A stretch of DNA of 64,000 bases from Flavobacteriales bacterium. GTDB taxonomy: Bacteria > Bacteroidota > Bacteroidia > Flavobacteriales_F > PHOS-HE28. The stretch covers positions 496,001 to 560,000 of the forward strand of contig JADJCS010000001.1 in NCBI GenBank assembly GCA_016703105.1, read 5' to 3'. The position numbers were made by a program, and so were the translations under genes. Every line of letters begins with the position of its first letter. The first letter of the stretch is position 1. Shown here piece after piece: positions 42,633-51,347 of the stretch. The notes under the pieces are model-generated. The model ran no database searches. It saw nothing but the letters and a program-made list of their open reading frames with translations, and was not told where the DNA came from.

Positions 42633-44369
42633 ATGAACCGCTTGGCACGCCTCCTTCTCTTCCTTGCCGCGCTCTGGGGCACTTCGGTCTATGCCCAGGA
42701 GATCGCCTTCGATGCCAAGGTGGACCGCACCGCGTTCGCTGTGGGTGAGAGCATCCGTCTGACGCTCAGCCTCACCAACGCGCAAGGCAACATCGCTCAT
42801 CCCGATCTGGGCGGCCTTTCTGTGGTGCAAGGGCCTTTCGAGAGCAGCAGCTTCAATATGATCAACGGCCGCGCGTCGAGCACCATTACGCGTACCTACA
42901 TGCTCACAGCCACCGCCCCTGGGGACTATACGATCGGGGCCGCGACAGCGCGCGTAGCAGGTGGAACGATCAGCACCAAACCGATCAAGGTGCATGTGGA
43001 CAAAGGCAGCGGTGCCACCAGCGACCGCTCGTTGAACGAGGGCCAGAAGCGCGACCGCGACCTCTTCGTCACCATCGGGCTCAGCAAGGAAAAGGTGTAC
43101 GTCGGCGAGCAGGTGGTGGCGACCTACACCCTCTACTCCCGCTATCCGAACCTGGAGCTCAGCGACTACGACCTGCCCGCCCTGAACGGCTTCTGGGCCG
43201 AGGAGATCGACATCGGCGAGACCAATTGGCAGGAAGGACTGCGCACCGTCAATGGCTTGCAGTACCGGGTGGCGGTATTGAAGAAGCAATTGCTCTTCCC
43301 GCAGCGCAGCGGCACATTGAAGATCGAGCCGTTGCGCATCTCGTGCATGGTGAACCGCTCCTTCTTCAATCGCGGTAGCAAGGTGGAGACCCAGAGCAAT
43401 ACCGTCGCTGTGGAAGCGCTGCCTTTGCCTGGATCGGCGCCACAAGGTTTCAGTGGGGCCGTGGGCGATCTACGCTTCGAGGCACGCACCGATCGGCAGA
43501 GCGTGAAAGCGAACGAGGCGATCGAACTCACGCTCACGATCACAGGCACGGCCAATTTGAAATTGGTGGAAGCACCCGTGATCGAGCTCCCCCCGGATGT
43601 GGAGCACTACGACCCGAAGCTGATCGATCGTATCAGCATGACCGGTGCGGGAATGAACGGCAGTCGAGCGTTCCAGTACCTGCTCATCCCCCGGCATGAG
43701 GGCGACTTCTCCTTCGGTCCTTTCGCGTTCTCCTATTTCGATGTGGCGCAGGGCGCGTACCGCACGTTGAGCGCAAGGCCGATCCTGGTGAAAGTGGAAC
43801 CCGGCACCGGCGGCGGGGCAGCCAGCATAGCGCGCCCCAGCAAGACCGATGTGCAAGTGCTCGATCAGGACATCCGCTTCCTGCGCACCGGCGACCCGCA
43901 GCTCCGTCCCAAGGACCGCTTCTTGTTCGGATCGTGGGCCTATGCCATGGGCATGGGTACACCCGCGTTGGCGTTGCTGCTCTTCGGGATCTGGCGCAGA
44001 AGGAGCGCCGCGCGCTCGGCGGATATCGACGGCACACGCCGCCGCAAGGCGGAACGCATCGCACGCAAGCGGATGAAGCAGGCGCATGAAGCGCTGCAAC
44101 GCAACGAGCGCGAACCCTTCTACGCCGCCATGACCAAGGCCCTGCAAGGCTATCTCGCCGACCGCTTCGCCCTGGGTGTGGCGGAAATGGATGAAAGTAC
44201 TTTGGTCGAACGCATGTCCCCCGCCGCCGGAGGCGAAGCCCTCGCCAGGGAGGCCACCGCCCTGATCGCCACCTGCGAGATGGCCCGCTTCGCTCCGCTC
44301 GAGGACCGGCCGCGCCAGCAACTCTACGACCAGGCCGTGGATCCGATCCAACGCATCGAACGCTCCTGA
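42633..44369 (+). CDS. batD: BatD: exported multi-beta-domain membrane protein
   Basis: The ATG at 42633 gives 578 residues with a signal peptide (LLLFLAALWGTSVYAQ). Beta-sandwich domains follow (FDAKVDRTAFAVGESIRLTL, KEKVYVGEQVVATYTLYSRY, DRQSVKANEAIELTLTITGT), then a transmembrane helix (YAMGMGTPALALLLFGIWRR) and a cytoplasmic helical end. This matches BatD (oxygen-tolerance family). It lies 1 nt after batC. Confidence 0.94.
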   Translation: MNRLARLLLFLAALWGTSVYAQEIAFDAKVDRTAFAVGESIRLTLSLTNAQGNIAHPDLGGLSVVQGPFESSSFNMINGRASSTITRTYMLTATAPGDYTIGAATARVAGGTISTKPIKVHVDKGSGATSDRSLNEGQKRDRDLFVTIGLSKEKVYVGEQVVATYTLYSRYPNLELSDYDLPALNGFWAEEIDIGETNWQEGLRTVNGLQYRVAVLKKQLLFPQRSGTLKIEPLRISCMVNRSFFNRGSKVETQSNTVAVEALPLPGSAPQGFSGAVGDLRFEARTDRQSVKANEAIELTLTITGTANLKLVEAPVIELPPDVEHYDPKLIDRISMTGAGMNGSRAFQYLLIPRHEGDFSFGPFAFSYFDVAQGAYRTLSARPILVKVEPGTGGGAASIARPSKTDVQVLDQDIRFLRTGDPQLRPKDRFLFGSWAYAMGMGTPALALLLFGIWRRRSAARSADIDGTRRRKAERIARKRMKQAHEALQRNEREPFYAAMTKALQGYLADRFALGVAEMDESTLVERMSPAAGGEALAREATALIATCEMARFAPLEDRPRQQLYDQAVDPIQRIERS

Positions 44370-44385
44370 GCCCCGATAAGACGGG

Positions 44386-45153
44386 ATGAAACACATGCGT
44401 AGCACCCTCCTCCTGCTCACCCTTGCGCTCCGTGTTGGAACCGGGGTCGCCATGGACCGGCCCGATGCCGATCGATCGATGGAATTGGCGCGCACCGCCT
44501 ACACCGATGGCGACCACGCCAAGGCCCTCGCGTTGTTCGATAGCGTCGCCCACGAATGGAACTCGGCGGCTCTTCAACTCGCGATCGGCAATTGCCATTT
44601 CAAACTGAACGATGTGCCCCGCGCCATCCTGCACTATGAGCGCGCTCTCTTGCTTGAGCCTGGTGCTGAAGATGTGAAGGCCAACCTCGAACTGGCCCGC
44701 CAGCGCACCGTGGACCGCGTACACGAACTGCCGCGCTTCTCCCTGGGATCTTCCTGGGAACGATGGGTGGGTGGCAGCGACGTGGACCAATGGGCGCGGC
44801 GATCGCTCTGGCTCTGGAGCCTTACCGTACTGTTCTGCATGATCGCTCTCCTCATGCGCGGCATCCTGAGGATCGTGGGACTTTCCCTTACGGGGCTTTC
44901 GTTGGCCGCGACGTTGCTGGCCGTGTTCCTCGCCGCCGGAAGGACCGCCCAGGTGCGCGATACCGCAGGGGCCATTGTACTGCAACCCCGCATCGAAGTG
45001 ACCAGCGAACCACGCGCCGGTTCCACCACCCTCTTCATGCTGCATGCCGGCACCAAAGTGGAACTCAGAAAGACCGAAGCCGGCTGGTGCGAAGTGGCCC
45101 TGGCCAACGGCAACCTTGGTTGGATGCCGGCCAACGCACTGGAGAAGATCTGA
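44386..45153 (+). CDS. batE: BatE: TPR and SH3-like membrane protein
   Basis: The 255-residue protein has a signal segment, TPR units (ARTAYTDGDHAKALALFDSV, LAIGNCHFKLNDVPRAILHY), two transmembrane helices (about 142-160, 165-185) and a C-terminal bacterial SH3 domain (VTSEPRAGSTTLFMLHAGTK, LANGNLGWMPANALEKI). It is the last gene of the operon and is followed by a strong terminator. The SH3 domain may bind cell-wall peptides. Confidence 0.92.
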   Translation: MKHMRSTLLLLTLALRVGTGVAMDRPDADRSMELARTAYTDGDHAKALALFDSVAHEWNSAALQLAIGNCHFKLNDVPRAILHYERALLLEPGAEDVKANLELARQRTVDRVHELPRFSLGSSWERWVGGSDVDQWARRSLWLWSLTVLFCMIALLMRGILRIVGLSLTGLSLAATLLAVFLAAGRTAQVRDTAGAIVLQPRIEVTSEPRAGSTTLFMLHAGTKVELRKTEAGWCEVALANGNLGWMPANALEKI

Positions 45154-45183
45154 CCGGGTACCTCGATCGATGATCGCCAAATG

Positions 45184-45215
45184 AAAGAGGCGCGGCTTCC
45201 GGCCGCGCCTCTTTT
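45184..45215. terminator. Strong bidirectional intrinsic terminator
   Basis: AAAGAGGCGCGGC (45184-45196) and GCCGCGCCTCTTT (45202-45214) form a perfect 13-bp stem with a TTCCG loop and T-runs on both strands. It lies between batE and the convergent beta-helix gene and should serve both. Confidence 0.9.
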
Positions 45216-45235
45216 GGGATCGGTTCAACTCGGCC

Positions 45236-48200
45236 TTACGGCACTTGCGCCGCTTTCGTGGCCGTGGGCACGCTGCCACCAATGGTCACAAGGATCACAT
45301 CGCGATCGTTCGCGCTACCCACATATTTCACTGTGCCATCCATGTTCACGTCCTCCGCGCGGTAGCCGCTGATGGTGTTCGTGGGCACGGTGGATCCGAT
45401 GGCGACCAACATGGGATCACGGTCGTTGTTGCTACCCGCATAGCTCACCACATGATTGCGCGTCACATCTCCCGGCCAAAGCGCGCGGTAGCCGTTGTTC
45501 ACTTGCATGCCGTTCGTACCGTATAGGCCCACTGCGGGGATCGAGAAGTCCATCACCTGGTTCACTTGCGATATCGCGCTGCTGGTCATGGCCGGGAGGT
45601 GGTTGCGATGGCGTACCACCAAGTACTTGCCGATGGTGGTGGTGCTGAACGCGACCTGCGTTCCCGTACCACTGGCATCCACAACGGTCCCATCCGCCCG
45701 CAGCAGCGCTGCGCGTCGCTCGGCCACCGTGTAGGTCGCATCCGCATTACGCAGTTCCAATACCACCCAGTCCACAACGGTCTGGTTCCCGGTGGCGTTC
45801 CATACCGAACTGGCTGCTGTTGCACCGGTGTTCGCGACCGTGATGCCAAGTGCGGTATATGGTTCCGCTTGTGGCACAAGACCGGTGGCCTTCAACGACG
45901 TGGCCATGATGCCCGTGGTCCAGTTCATAGGTCCGGACAGGAAAAGCTTGGTGCCGACCGTGCCGGATCCACCCGTGCCACCAGTGGCGCTCGTGCGGTA
46001 CACGACCTTGGAGGTGTACGGCTGCAAGTTGACCGTGGTGCCCTGCACCGCTCCGGTCACATCCTTCCAAGTGCCGGTAAGGGAGTAGTTCTGCGCGGTG
46101 GCTTGATCGTTCACCAACAACACATGGTCCAACAGGGGATCCACGGGCGTGACGGTGACGCGATGCACGGACACATTGTCGAGGTAGTAGGTCGGTTCGG
46201 TATACTGGTTCACGAAACGCACATACGCTTGATCGGTGAGGGCGCTTTGGAAGTAATACTCCAGATCCCGCCTCTCCGGACCGATGGCGAAAGCACGTTC
46301 GGCCACTACACCCTGGTTGGTCTGCTGGCTCGCACCCTTCGAGCCCGCCTCGAACTGCCCTTGCGCGGGCGCCTGCACGCTGAATTTGATACGATACCAC
46401 TGCCCATTGGTCACCTGGAACGTATTGGGGTTCTGCACGCTGAACTCATTGTACACCGAGTTGTTGGGCAGATAAGCCTTTAGGCAGCCGTTATCCAGGA
46501 AGCTGGTGTTGTGCGTGGAGGTGGCGTTCGTGGGCCAGCCGCCCCAGCCGGTCACGTTGCTGTTGAAGGTGCCGTTCACCACCAGGTCGCTGCTTAGTTC
46601 GCTCGCGGTGGCGTATTCGTTCTGGCGCAAAGGGCTCCGCGAGGATCCTGCGTCCTCCCCGCGGTCCACCTGCCAGCGCTCCAGACTGTAGTACTTGCGG
46701 ATGCCGGCGAAGGTGTTGAACTGCTCGATGCTCAGTTCGTTATAGGGGTTATAGAAGTAGTTGTTGCTGAAGGTGCCGTAGTCCACGAAATTGTTCGAGT
46801 AAACGTGTAGCTGGCTCATGCAGAACTGCTCACGCGTCAGGCAGTACATGGTGTTACCCGAGTAGATCGTGTTGAACACCGGCACATGGAAGGGTGCTGT
46901 CGCTCCCACCCCATTGTAGTTGCTGAAGTCGGAAATGGACAGCTGCGATCCATTGTTGTAGAGCACGTTGTTCTTCACCTGGTTCCCGGAACTCGTCATG
47001 GTGTGGTCCACATGGATGCCACTGCTCGCACAATTGGCCACGGTGTTCCCGTCCACGGTGGTGTTCTTGATGCTGATGTTGCCGAAGTAGATGCCGTGGC
47101 AGATCGGAAAGTTGCTCGTATGCTCCGGGGCGATGCTCTCAATGTTCCCGACCATGTCCATCACCACGTTCTTGCGTATGATCAGTCCATCCGCGTTGTC
47201 GATGGCGATACCTCCGCCGTCATTGAGGGTGGCCAATGCCTCCCGCACCACATTGCGCTCGACAAGGGTGTTCTGTTCCACCACCATGCCGATATAGCCG
47301 ATGTTCGTCAAGCGGTTGTCCGCATAGGTCATGTTGGAGCCCACGCTCCGGATACCGAAGTAGCCCCAGTTGTTCTCCCCCAGGCCCGGTATCAAAGCGA
47401 TGTCGTCGAGCGTGGAGAAGGTGAACGAGCTGTTGCTATCCTGCAGATATACTCCGGTGCCGTAGGTCCGGGCGATCGTGAGATGATGGAAGCTCTCGTC
47501 GTTGCCCGTGCTCATGATCGCCTGGTACGTATCGCTCATGGTGCAATAGGCCACTTCCAGGTTGTAGGTCCCGCTCAAGCGGAGCGATGCTTCGATCTGG
47601 TGCTTCATGGCGATGTTCTCCACGCGCCAGTTGTTGCGCTGCCAGCCGAAGTACACCCCGAAATCCTGCACAGCGGCTTCCACCAGTACGCTGCTCGGGT
47701 TCGCGTTGTTCGGGCACCAGAGGTACAACTGCCCTGCTTCCCAATACCATTCGCCGGGGGCGTCCAACAGGCTCAGTTTGTTGCAGAGGAAATAACCCCA
47801 TTGCTGCGCGCCCATGCTGTTGCCCGTGCTGGTGTGCGTGAGCGTAGTGCCTGTGTGCGCGGATACACGCGCGGTGTCGTAGCTCCAGTTGGTGGTGCGG
47901 ATCACCGCACGGGCACCGGTGAAATAACCGCTACCCTGCGTAAGTGCGGCGTCCACGATGCTCGTGCTGGCCGCCACGTCCGTGCGCAACCAGCCGGTGT
48001 TCGGGTAGCGGGCCAGCGTTTGCATCGCACCGTTCACATACACGTACTTCACTTTCGAAGACACCGGGGCCTTCCAGATGTTACCGCTATGCACCGTCCA
48101 GCCCGTCGCGGCCACGCTGCCACTGATGATCGGAGCGGCTCCCGTGCCGTACGCTCCGAGCACCATTGGGTTACCTGCTACGCCGTTGTCCGGGATGGTC

Positions 48201-48424
48201 ACTTTTCCACGATAGACACCGCCCCGTTGGAACAGGATCTGGTCGCCCGGGTTAAGTGCAGTGCCGATCTGGTTCACCCGGGTAATGGTCTTCCAGGGCG
48301 TCGTGCTGGAAGTGCCGGTGTTGGTGTCGCTGCCGGTGGGCGAAACGTAATAGGTGACCGCGGAGAGGGCGCTGGGCAGGAGAAGGGACATGCACAGGGC
48401 GAGGGTGGAGAGCAGGTTCCGCAT
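45236..48424 (-). CDS. Large secreted parallel beta-helix protein with dockerin-like C-terminal module
   Basis: The ATG at 48424 gives 1062 residues with a signal peptide (NLLSTLALCMSLLLPSALSA). A right-handed beta-helix spans about 20-560 (YYVSPTGSDTNTGTSSTTPW, AVNGTIYSGNTMY-type coils, NNWRVENIAMKHQIEASLRL). A carbohydrate-binding-like domain follows (DLVVNGTFNSNVTGWGGWPT), and then a C-terminal module with two dockerin-like repeats, SYAGSNNDRDPMLVAIGS and KYVGSANDRDVILVTIGG, ending TKAAQVP. It is probably a secreted or surface polysaccharide-active protein. Confidence 0.88.
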   Translation of the reverse strand: MRNLLSTLALCMSLLLPSALSAVTYYVSPTGSDTNTGTSSTTPWKTITRVNQIGTALNPGDQILFQRGGVYRGKVTIPDNGVAGNPMVLGAYGTGAAPIISGSVAATGWTVHSGNIWKAPVSSKVKYVYVNGAMQTLARYPNTGWLRTDVAASTSIVDAALTQGSGYFTGARAVIRTTNWSYDTARVSAHTGTTLTHTSTGNSMGAQQWGYFLCNKLSLLDAPGEWYWEAGQLYLWCPNNANPSSVLVEAAVQDFGVYFGWQRNNWRVENIAMKHQIEASLRLSGTYNLEVAYCTMSDTYQAIMSTGNDESFHHLTIARTYGTGVYLQDSNSSFTFSTLDDIALIPGLGENNWGYFGIRSVGSNMTYADNRLTNIGYIGMVVEQNTLVERNVVREALATLNDGGGIAIDNADGLIIRKNVVMDMVGNIESIAPEHTSNFPICHGIYFGNISIKNTTVDGNTVANCASSGIHVDHTMTSSGNQVKNNVLYNNGSQLSISDFSNYNGVGATAPFHVPVFNTIYSGNTMYCLTREQFCMSQLHVYSNNFVDYGTFSNNYFYNPYNELSIEQFNTFAGIRKYYSLERWQVDRGEDAGSSRSPLRQNEYATASELSSDLVVNGTFNSNVTGWGGWPTNATSTHNTSFLDNGCLKAYLPNNSVYNEFSVQNPNTFQVTNGQWYRIKFSVQAPAQGQFEAGSKGASQQTNQGVVAERAFAIGPERRDLEYYFQSALTDQAYVRFVNQYTEPTYYLDNVSVHRVTVTPVDPLLDHVLLVNDQATAQNYSLTGTWKDVTGAVQGTTVNLQPYTSKVVYRTSATGGTGGSGTVGTKLFLSGPMNWTTGIMATSLKATGLVPQAEPYTALGITVANTGATAASSVWNATGNQTVVDWVVLELRNADATYTVAERRAALLRADGTVVDASGTGTQVAFSTTTIGKYLVVRHRNHLPAMTSSAISQVNQVMDFSIPAVGLYGTNGMQVNNGYRALWPGDVTRNHVVSYAGSNNDRDPMLVAIGSTVPTNTISGYRAEDVNMDGTVKYVGSANDRDVILVTIGGSVPTATKAAQVP

Positions 48425-48676
48425 AGGTCGTTCCGGTTTTCGTGGCGCGAAAATGGTCACCACAGGGCCTCTGAACGCGGGTTTCCCCCTCTACGGCGCT
48501 AACATTTCGACCAGCCCCACCCCTGGCCCGTCCGGCGGGGGCACAAGCCGACGAAAACCCGGCCGCCGGGGCCTATGAAAGACCGGTGGATCAGGGACGT
48601 TTCTTGCTCGACGCAACCACTGGTCGGTGCAACCCGCAAGCGCCCACTGGCGAGCGTGTTCGGGGAACTATGGCTT

Positions 48677-48752
48677 TGGCGACCCCGGTAGGAATCGAAC
48701 CTACGACCGGCTGCTTAGAAGGCAGCTGCTCTATCCACTGAGCTACGGGGCC
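48677..48752 (-). tRNA. tRNA-Arg (anticodon TCT)
   Basis: The minus strand folds as a complete cloverleaf with acceptor GGCCCCG paired to CGGGGTC, D-arm GCTCAGTGGATAGAGC, anticodon loop CTTCTAA (TCT) and T-arm GGTTCGATTCC. The encoded CCA end is at 48679-48677. Confidence 0.95.
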
Positions 48753-48796
48753 AGAAGACCACAAAGGTGTTCAACAAGTGGGACCTGTGACCGTCC

Positions 48797-48837
48797 CGCC
48801 AAGACAGAGGGATGCTCTATCCACTGAGCTACTGGCC
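48797..48837 (-). pseudogene. tRNA-like 5' fragment related to the adjacent tRNA-Arg
   Basis: On the minus strand this reads GGCCAGT, then GTAGCTCAGTGGATAGAGCA, identical over 20 nt to the tRNA-Arg at 48727-48746, but then diverges. No anticodon arm, T-arm or 3' acceptor is recognisable. It looks like a partial duplication of the 5' half of tRNA-Arg. Confidence 0.7.
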
Positions 48838-48867
48838 TTTGCCAAGACGAAAGATGGTCCTGAAAGC

Positions 48868-48893
48868 AGAACGCCGCCCGAAGGCGGCGTTCT
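48868..48893 (-). terminator. Hairpin terminator after tRNA-Pro
   Basis: AGAACGCCGCC (48868-48878) and GGCGGCGTTCT (48883-48893) pair perfectly over 11 bp with a 4-nt loop, 7 nt after the 3' end of tRNA-Pro on the minus strand. Confidence 0.75.
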
Positions 48894-48899
48894 CACTTG

Positions 48900-48974
48900 T
48901 CGGGGCGGTGTGATTCGAACACACGACCCCCTGCTCCCAAAGCAGGTACGCTAACCGGACTGCGCTACGCCCCG
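48900..48974 (-). tRNA. tRNA-Pro (anticodon TGG)
   Basis: Acceptor CGGGGCG pairs with CGCCCCG, the anticodon stem CCTGC/GCAGG encloses TTTGGGA (TGG), and the T-arm is GTGTGTTCGAATCACAC. No CCA is encoded, so it would be added after transcription. Confidence 0.95.
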
Positions 48975-49065
48975 AACTTTATCAAAGAAGGACCGCCACC
49001 GGCGCCCCTGGATCCCTCGTCACTGCCAACACCATCGATCACAGACCGCCCTTCGGCGGCTGCGT

Positions 49066-49155
<90 letters not shown>

Positions 49156-49246
49156 GGAACGATCGAAAGAACGACCCCGGCTCGGCACCGGGGCGGCAAA
49201 GATAGAAGGAGGTTCCGAACCAACGAGCCCGTGGGGTTGACGCCGC

Positions 49247-49254
49247 TACCTTTG
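49247..49254 (+). promoter_or_regulatory. Predicted -7 box of the thiolase gene
   Basis: TACCTTTG is a perfect TAnnTTTG box followed by CGCCCC, 29 nt before the ATG at 49284. A TTG closer upstream (7 nt) does not have the right spacing, so only the -7 box is supported. Confidence 0.5.
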
Positions 49255-49283
49255 CGCCCCTATCCACGAAAAAAACACCGTCC

Positions 49284-50462
49284 ATGTCCCGCGAAGTCGT
49301 CATCGTTTCCGCAGTGCGCACCCCGATCGGCAGTTTTGGCGGCTCGCTCGCCGAGGTTTCCGCCACGCAGCTTGGCGCCACCGCCGTGAAGGCCGCCGTG
49401 GAACGCGCAGGGGTTTCCCCTGAGGCGGTGAACGAGGTGATCATGGGCAGCGTGCTCCAGGCCAACCTGGGCCAGGCCCCTGCTCGCCAGGCGGCCAAAT
49501 TCGCCGGGTTGCCGAACGAAGTGGCCTGCACCACGGTGAACAAGGTGTGCGCCAGCGGCATGAAGGCGATCATGATGGCGACGCAGGATATCGCCCTCGG
49601 CGACGCGGAGGTGGTGGTGGCCGGCGGCATGGAGAACATGAGCCGCACTCCCTTCTACCTGGAACAAGCGCGCTATGGCTATCGCTTCGGCAATGGCCAG
49701 CTCATTGATGGCATCGGCAGGGACGGACTTACGGACGTCTACCACCAGACGGCGATGGGCGTGAGCGCGGATAACACGGCCAAAGAGCACAAGATCACCC
49801 GCGAGGAGCAGGACGCCTTTGCCATCGAGAGCTACAAGCGTAGCGCGGCGGCCTGGGCGGCCGGCAAGTTCAAGGATGAAGTGGTACCGGTAACGGTGCA
49901 GACCCGCAAAGGCGATGTGGTCGTCAGCGAGGATGAAGAGTATAAGAACGTCAACTTCGAGAAGCTGCCAGCGCTGAAGCCCGTGTTCAGCAAGGACGGT
50001 ACGGTGACGGCAGCGAACGCCAGCACGATCAACGATGGTGCCGCGGCCCTGGTGCTGATGAGCGCGGACAAGGCGAAGGCCCTTGGCCTGAAGCCGATCG
50101 CCAAAGTGTTGAGCTACGCGGATGCTGAGCAGGCCCCCGAGTGGTTCACCACCACGCCCGCGAAGGCGCTGCCCCGTGCGGTGGAGAAGGCCGGACTCAA
50201 GATGAGCGACATCGCCTACTTCGAACTGAACGAAGCGTTCTCGGTGGTGGGCATCGCGAACACTAGGCTTATGAACCTCGACCCGGCGAAGGTGAACGTA
50301 CACGGCGGCGCCGTATCGCTAGGCCATCCGCTGGGTTGCAGCGGTGCGCGCATTGTGGTCACCTTGATCAATGTGCTGAAGCAGAACGGCGCGAAGTACG
50401 GCGCGGCGGGCATCTGCAATGGCGGCGGCGGTGCCAGCGCCATCGTGATCGAAGCGCTTTGA
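49284..50462 (+). CDS. Acetyl-CoA C-acyltransferase (thiolase)
   Basis: The 392-residue enzyme has Cys89 in NKVCASGMKAIMMA, the His of SLGHPLGCSGARI and the second Cys of GICNGGGGASA, all catalytic. It also has ELNEAFSVVGIANTRL. It catalyses acetoacetyl-CoA formation or the last step of beta-oxidation. Context does not decide between these. It has its own promoter-like sequence and follows a tRNA cluster. Confidence 0.95.
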   Translation: MSREVVIVSAVRTPIGSFGGSLAEVSATQLGATAVKAAVERAGVSPEAVNEVIMGSVLQANLGQAPARQAAKFAGLPNEVACTTVNKVCASGMKAIMMATQDIALGDAEVVVAGGMENMSRTPFYLEQARYGYRFGNGQLIDGIGRDGLTDVYHQTAMGVSADNTAKEHKITREEQDAFAIESYKRSAAAWAAGKFKDEVVPVTVQTRKGDVVVSEDEEYKNVNFEKLPALKPVFSKDGTVTAANASTINDGAAALVLMSADKAKALGLKPIAKVLSYADAEQAPEWFTTTPAKALPRAVEKAGLKMSDIAYFELNEAFSVVGIANTRLMNLDPAKVNVHGGAVSLGHPLGCSGARIVVTLINVLKQNGAKYGAAGICNGGGGASAIVIEAL

Positions 50463-50467
50463 TCGCA

Positions 50468-50542
50468 CAGTTGTCAGTTGATGGTTGTCCGCAGCTCAAG
50501 CACGAATGCCCACTGACAACTAGCAACTGACAACCGACAACT
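50468..50542. repeat. GTTGTC-rich inverted repeat between thiolase and NlpC/P60 genes
   Basis: The left arm (50468-50490, CAGTTGTCAGTTGATGGTTG then TC) and the right arm (50512-50542, ACTGACAACTAGCAACTGAC then AACCGACAACTG) are inverted copies of the GTTGTC unit, with a spacer of about 20 nt. They match the element at 27251-27342. Confidence 0.7.
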
Positions 50543-50552
50543 GCTACTGCCC

Positions 50553-51311
50553 ATGGACCACGTCATCTGCCCTCTTTCCATCGTGCCGGTGCGCAAGGAG
50601 CCGAGCGACCGCGCCGAGATGACCTCGCAATGGCTCTTCGGCGAAACGGCGGAGGTGCTCGATCGCACGGAGAAGTGGAGCCGCCTCCAGTTCGACCATG
50701 ATGGCTACGAAGGATGGGTGGACAACAAGCAGATCGCGGAGTGCACCACGCCCAACTTCGATCCGGACCTGCGGGTGATCGATCTTACTTCCATCGTCGA
50801 CCTCGGCGATCGCCAGGTGCTTTTGCCATACGGTGCGGTCCTCCCCTTCTATCAGCAAGGCAGCATTCTCTGGCAGGATCGCCGCGTGCCGGTGAACGCG
50901 GTGACCAATGTGAGTGCCGACGGCGAACGCGCTGACCTCATCGACGCCTACATGCATCCCTTCCTCGGTGCGCCCTATCTCTGGGGCGGCCGCACCCCCA
51001 CCGGCGTGGATTGCAGCGGCCTCACCCAGATGCTCTTCATGCTCATGGGCATCTACCTCCCACGCGATGCCTACCAGCAGGCCGAAGAAGGCGATCCGGT
51101 GGAACTAGTGGATCTGGCCGAGCCCGGCGATCTCGCCTTCTTCGACAATGCCGAGGGCCGCATCACGCACGTCGGCATCGTGCTTCCCGAGCGGCGCATC
51201 CTGCACGCCAGCGGACGTGTGCGCATCGATGCGCTGGACCAGGAGGGCATCTTCGATGCGGAGCAAGGGAAGTACTCGCACAAACTGCGGCTGGTGAAGC
51301 GGGTGCTTTAG
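50553..51311 (+). CDS. NlpC/P60 cysteine peptidase with SH3-like domains
   Basis: The 252-residue protein has an SH3-like N-terminal part (SIVPVRKEPSDRAEMTSQWL, YEGWVDNKQIAEC) and a C-terminal NlpC/P60 domain: PYLWGGRTPTGVDCSGLTQM (catalytic Cys), RITHVGIVLPERRILHASGR (catalytic His, third polar residue). It cleaves peptide bonds in peptidoglycan stem peptides. No clear signal peptide is visible at the annotated start, so the mode of export is uncertain. Confidence 0.92.
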   Translation: MDHVICPLSIVPVRKEPSDRAEMTSQWLFGETAEVLDRTEKWSRLQFDHDGYEGWVDNKQIAECTTPNFDPDLRVIDLTSIVDLGDRQVLLPYGAVLPFYQQGSILWQDRRVPVNAVTNVSADGERADLIDAYMHPFLGAPYLWGGRTPTGVDCSGLTQMLFMLMGIYLPRDAYQQAEEGDPVELVDLAEPGDLAFFDNAEGRITHVGIVLPERRILHASGRVRIDALDQEGIFDAEQGKYSHKLRLVKRVL

Positions 51312-51347
51312 CTGACACAGTGACCTTTTCGAGGTGGCCCTGCGACC

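Noticed and set aside
43684..48502. Long open frames opposite batD/batE and the beta-helix gene
   Set aside because: They lack recognisable domains and lie antisense to genes with clear signal peptides, domains and operon overlaps.
50460..50545. GTTGTC repeats as a CRISPR or attachment site
   Set aside because: There are too few units and no regular spacer length. The inverted arms fit a hairpin element better.
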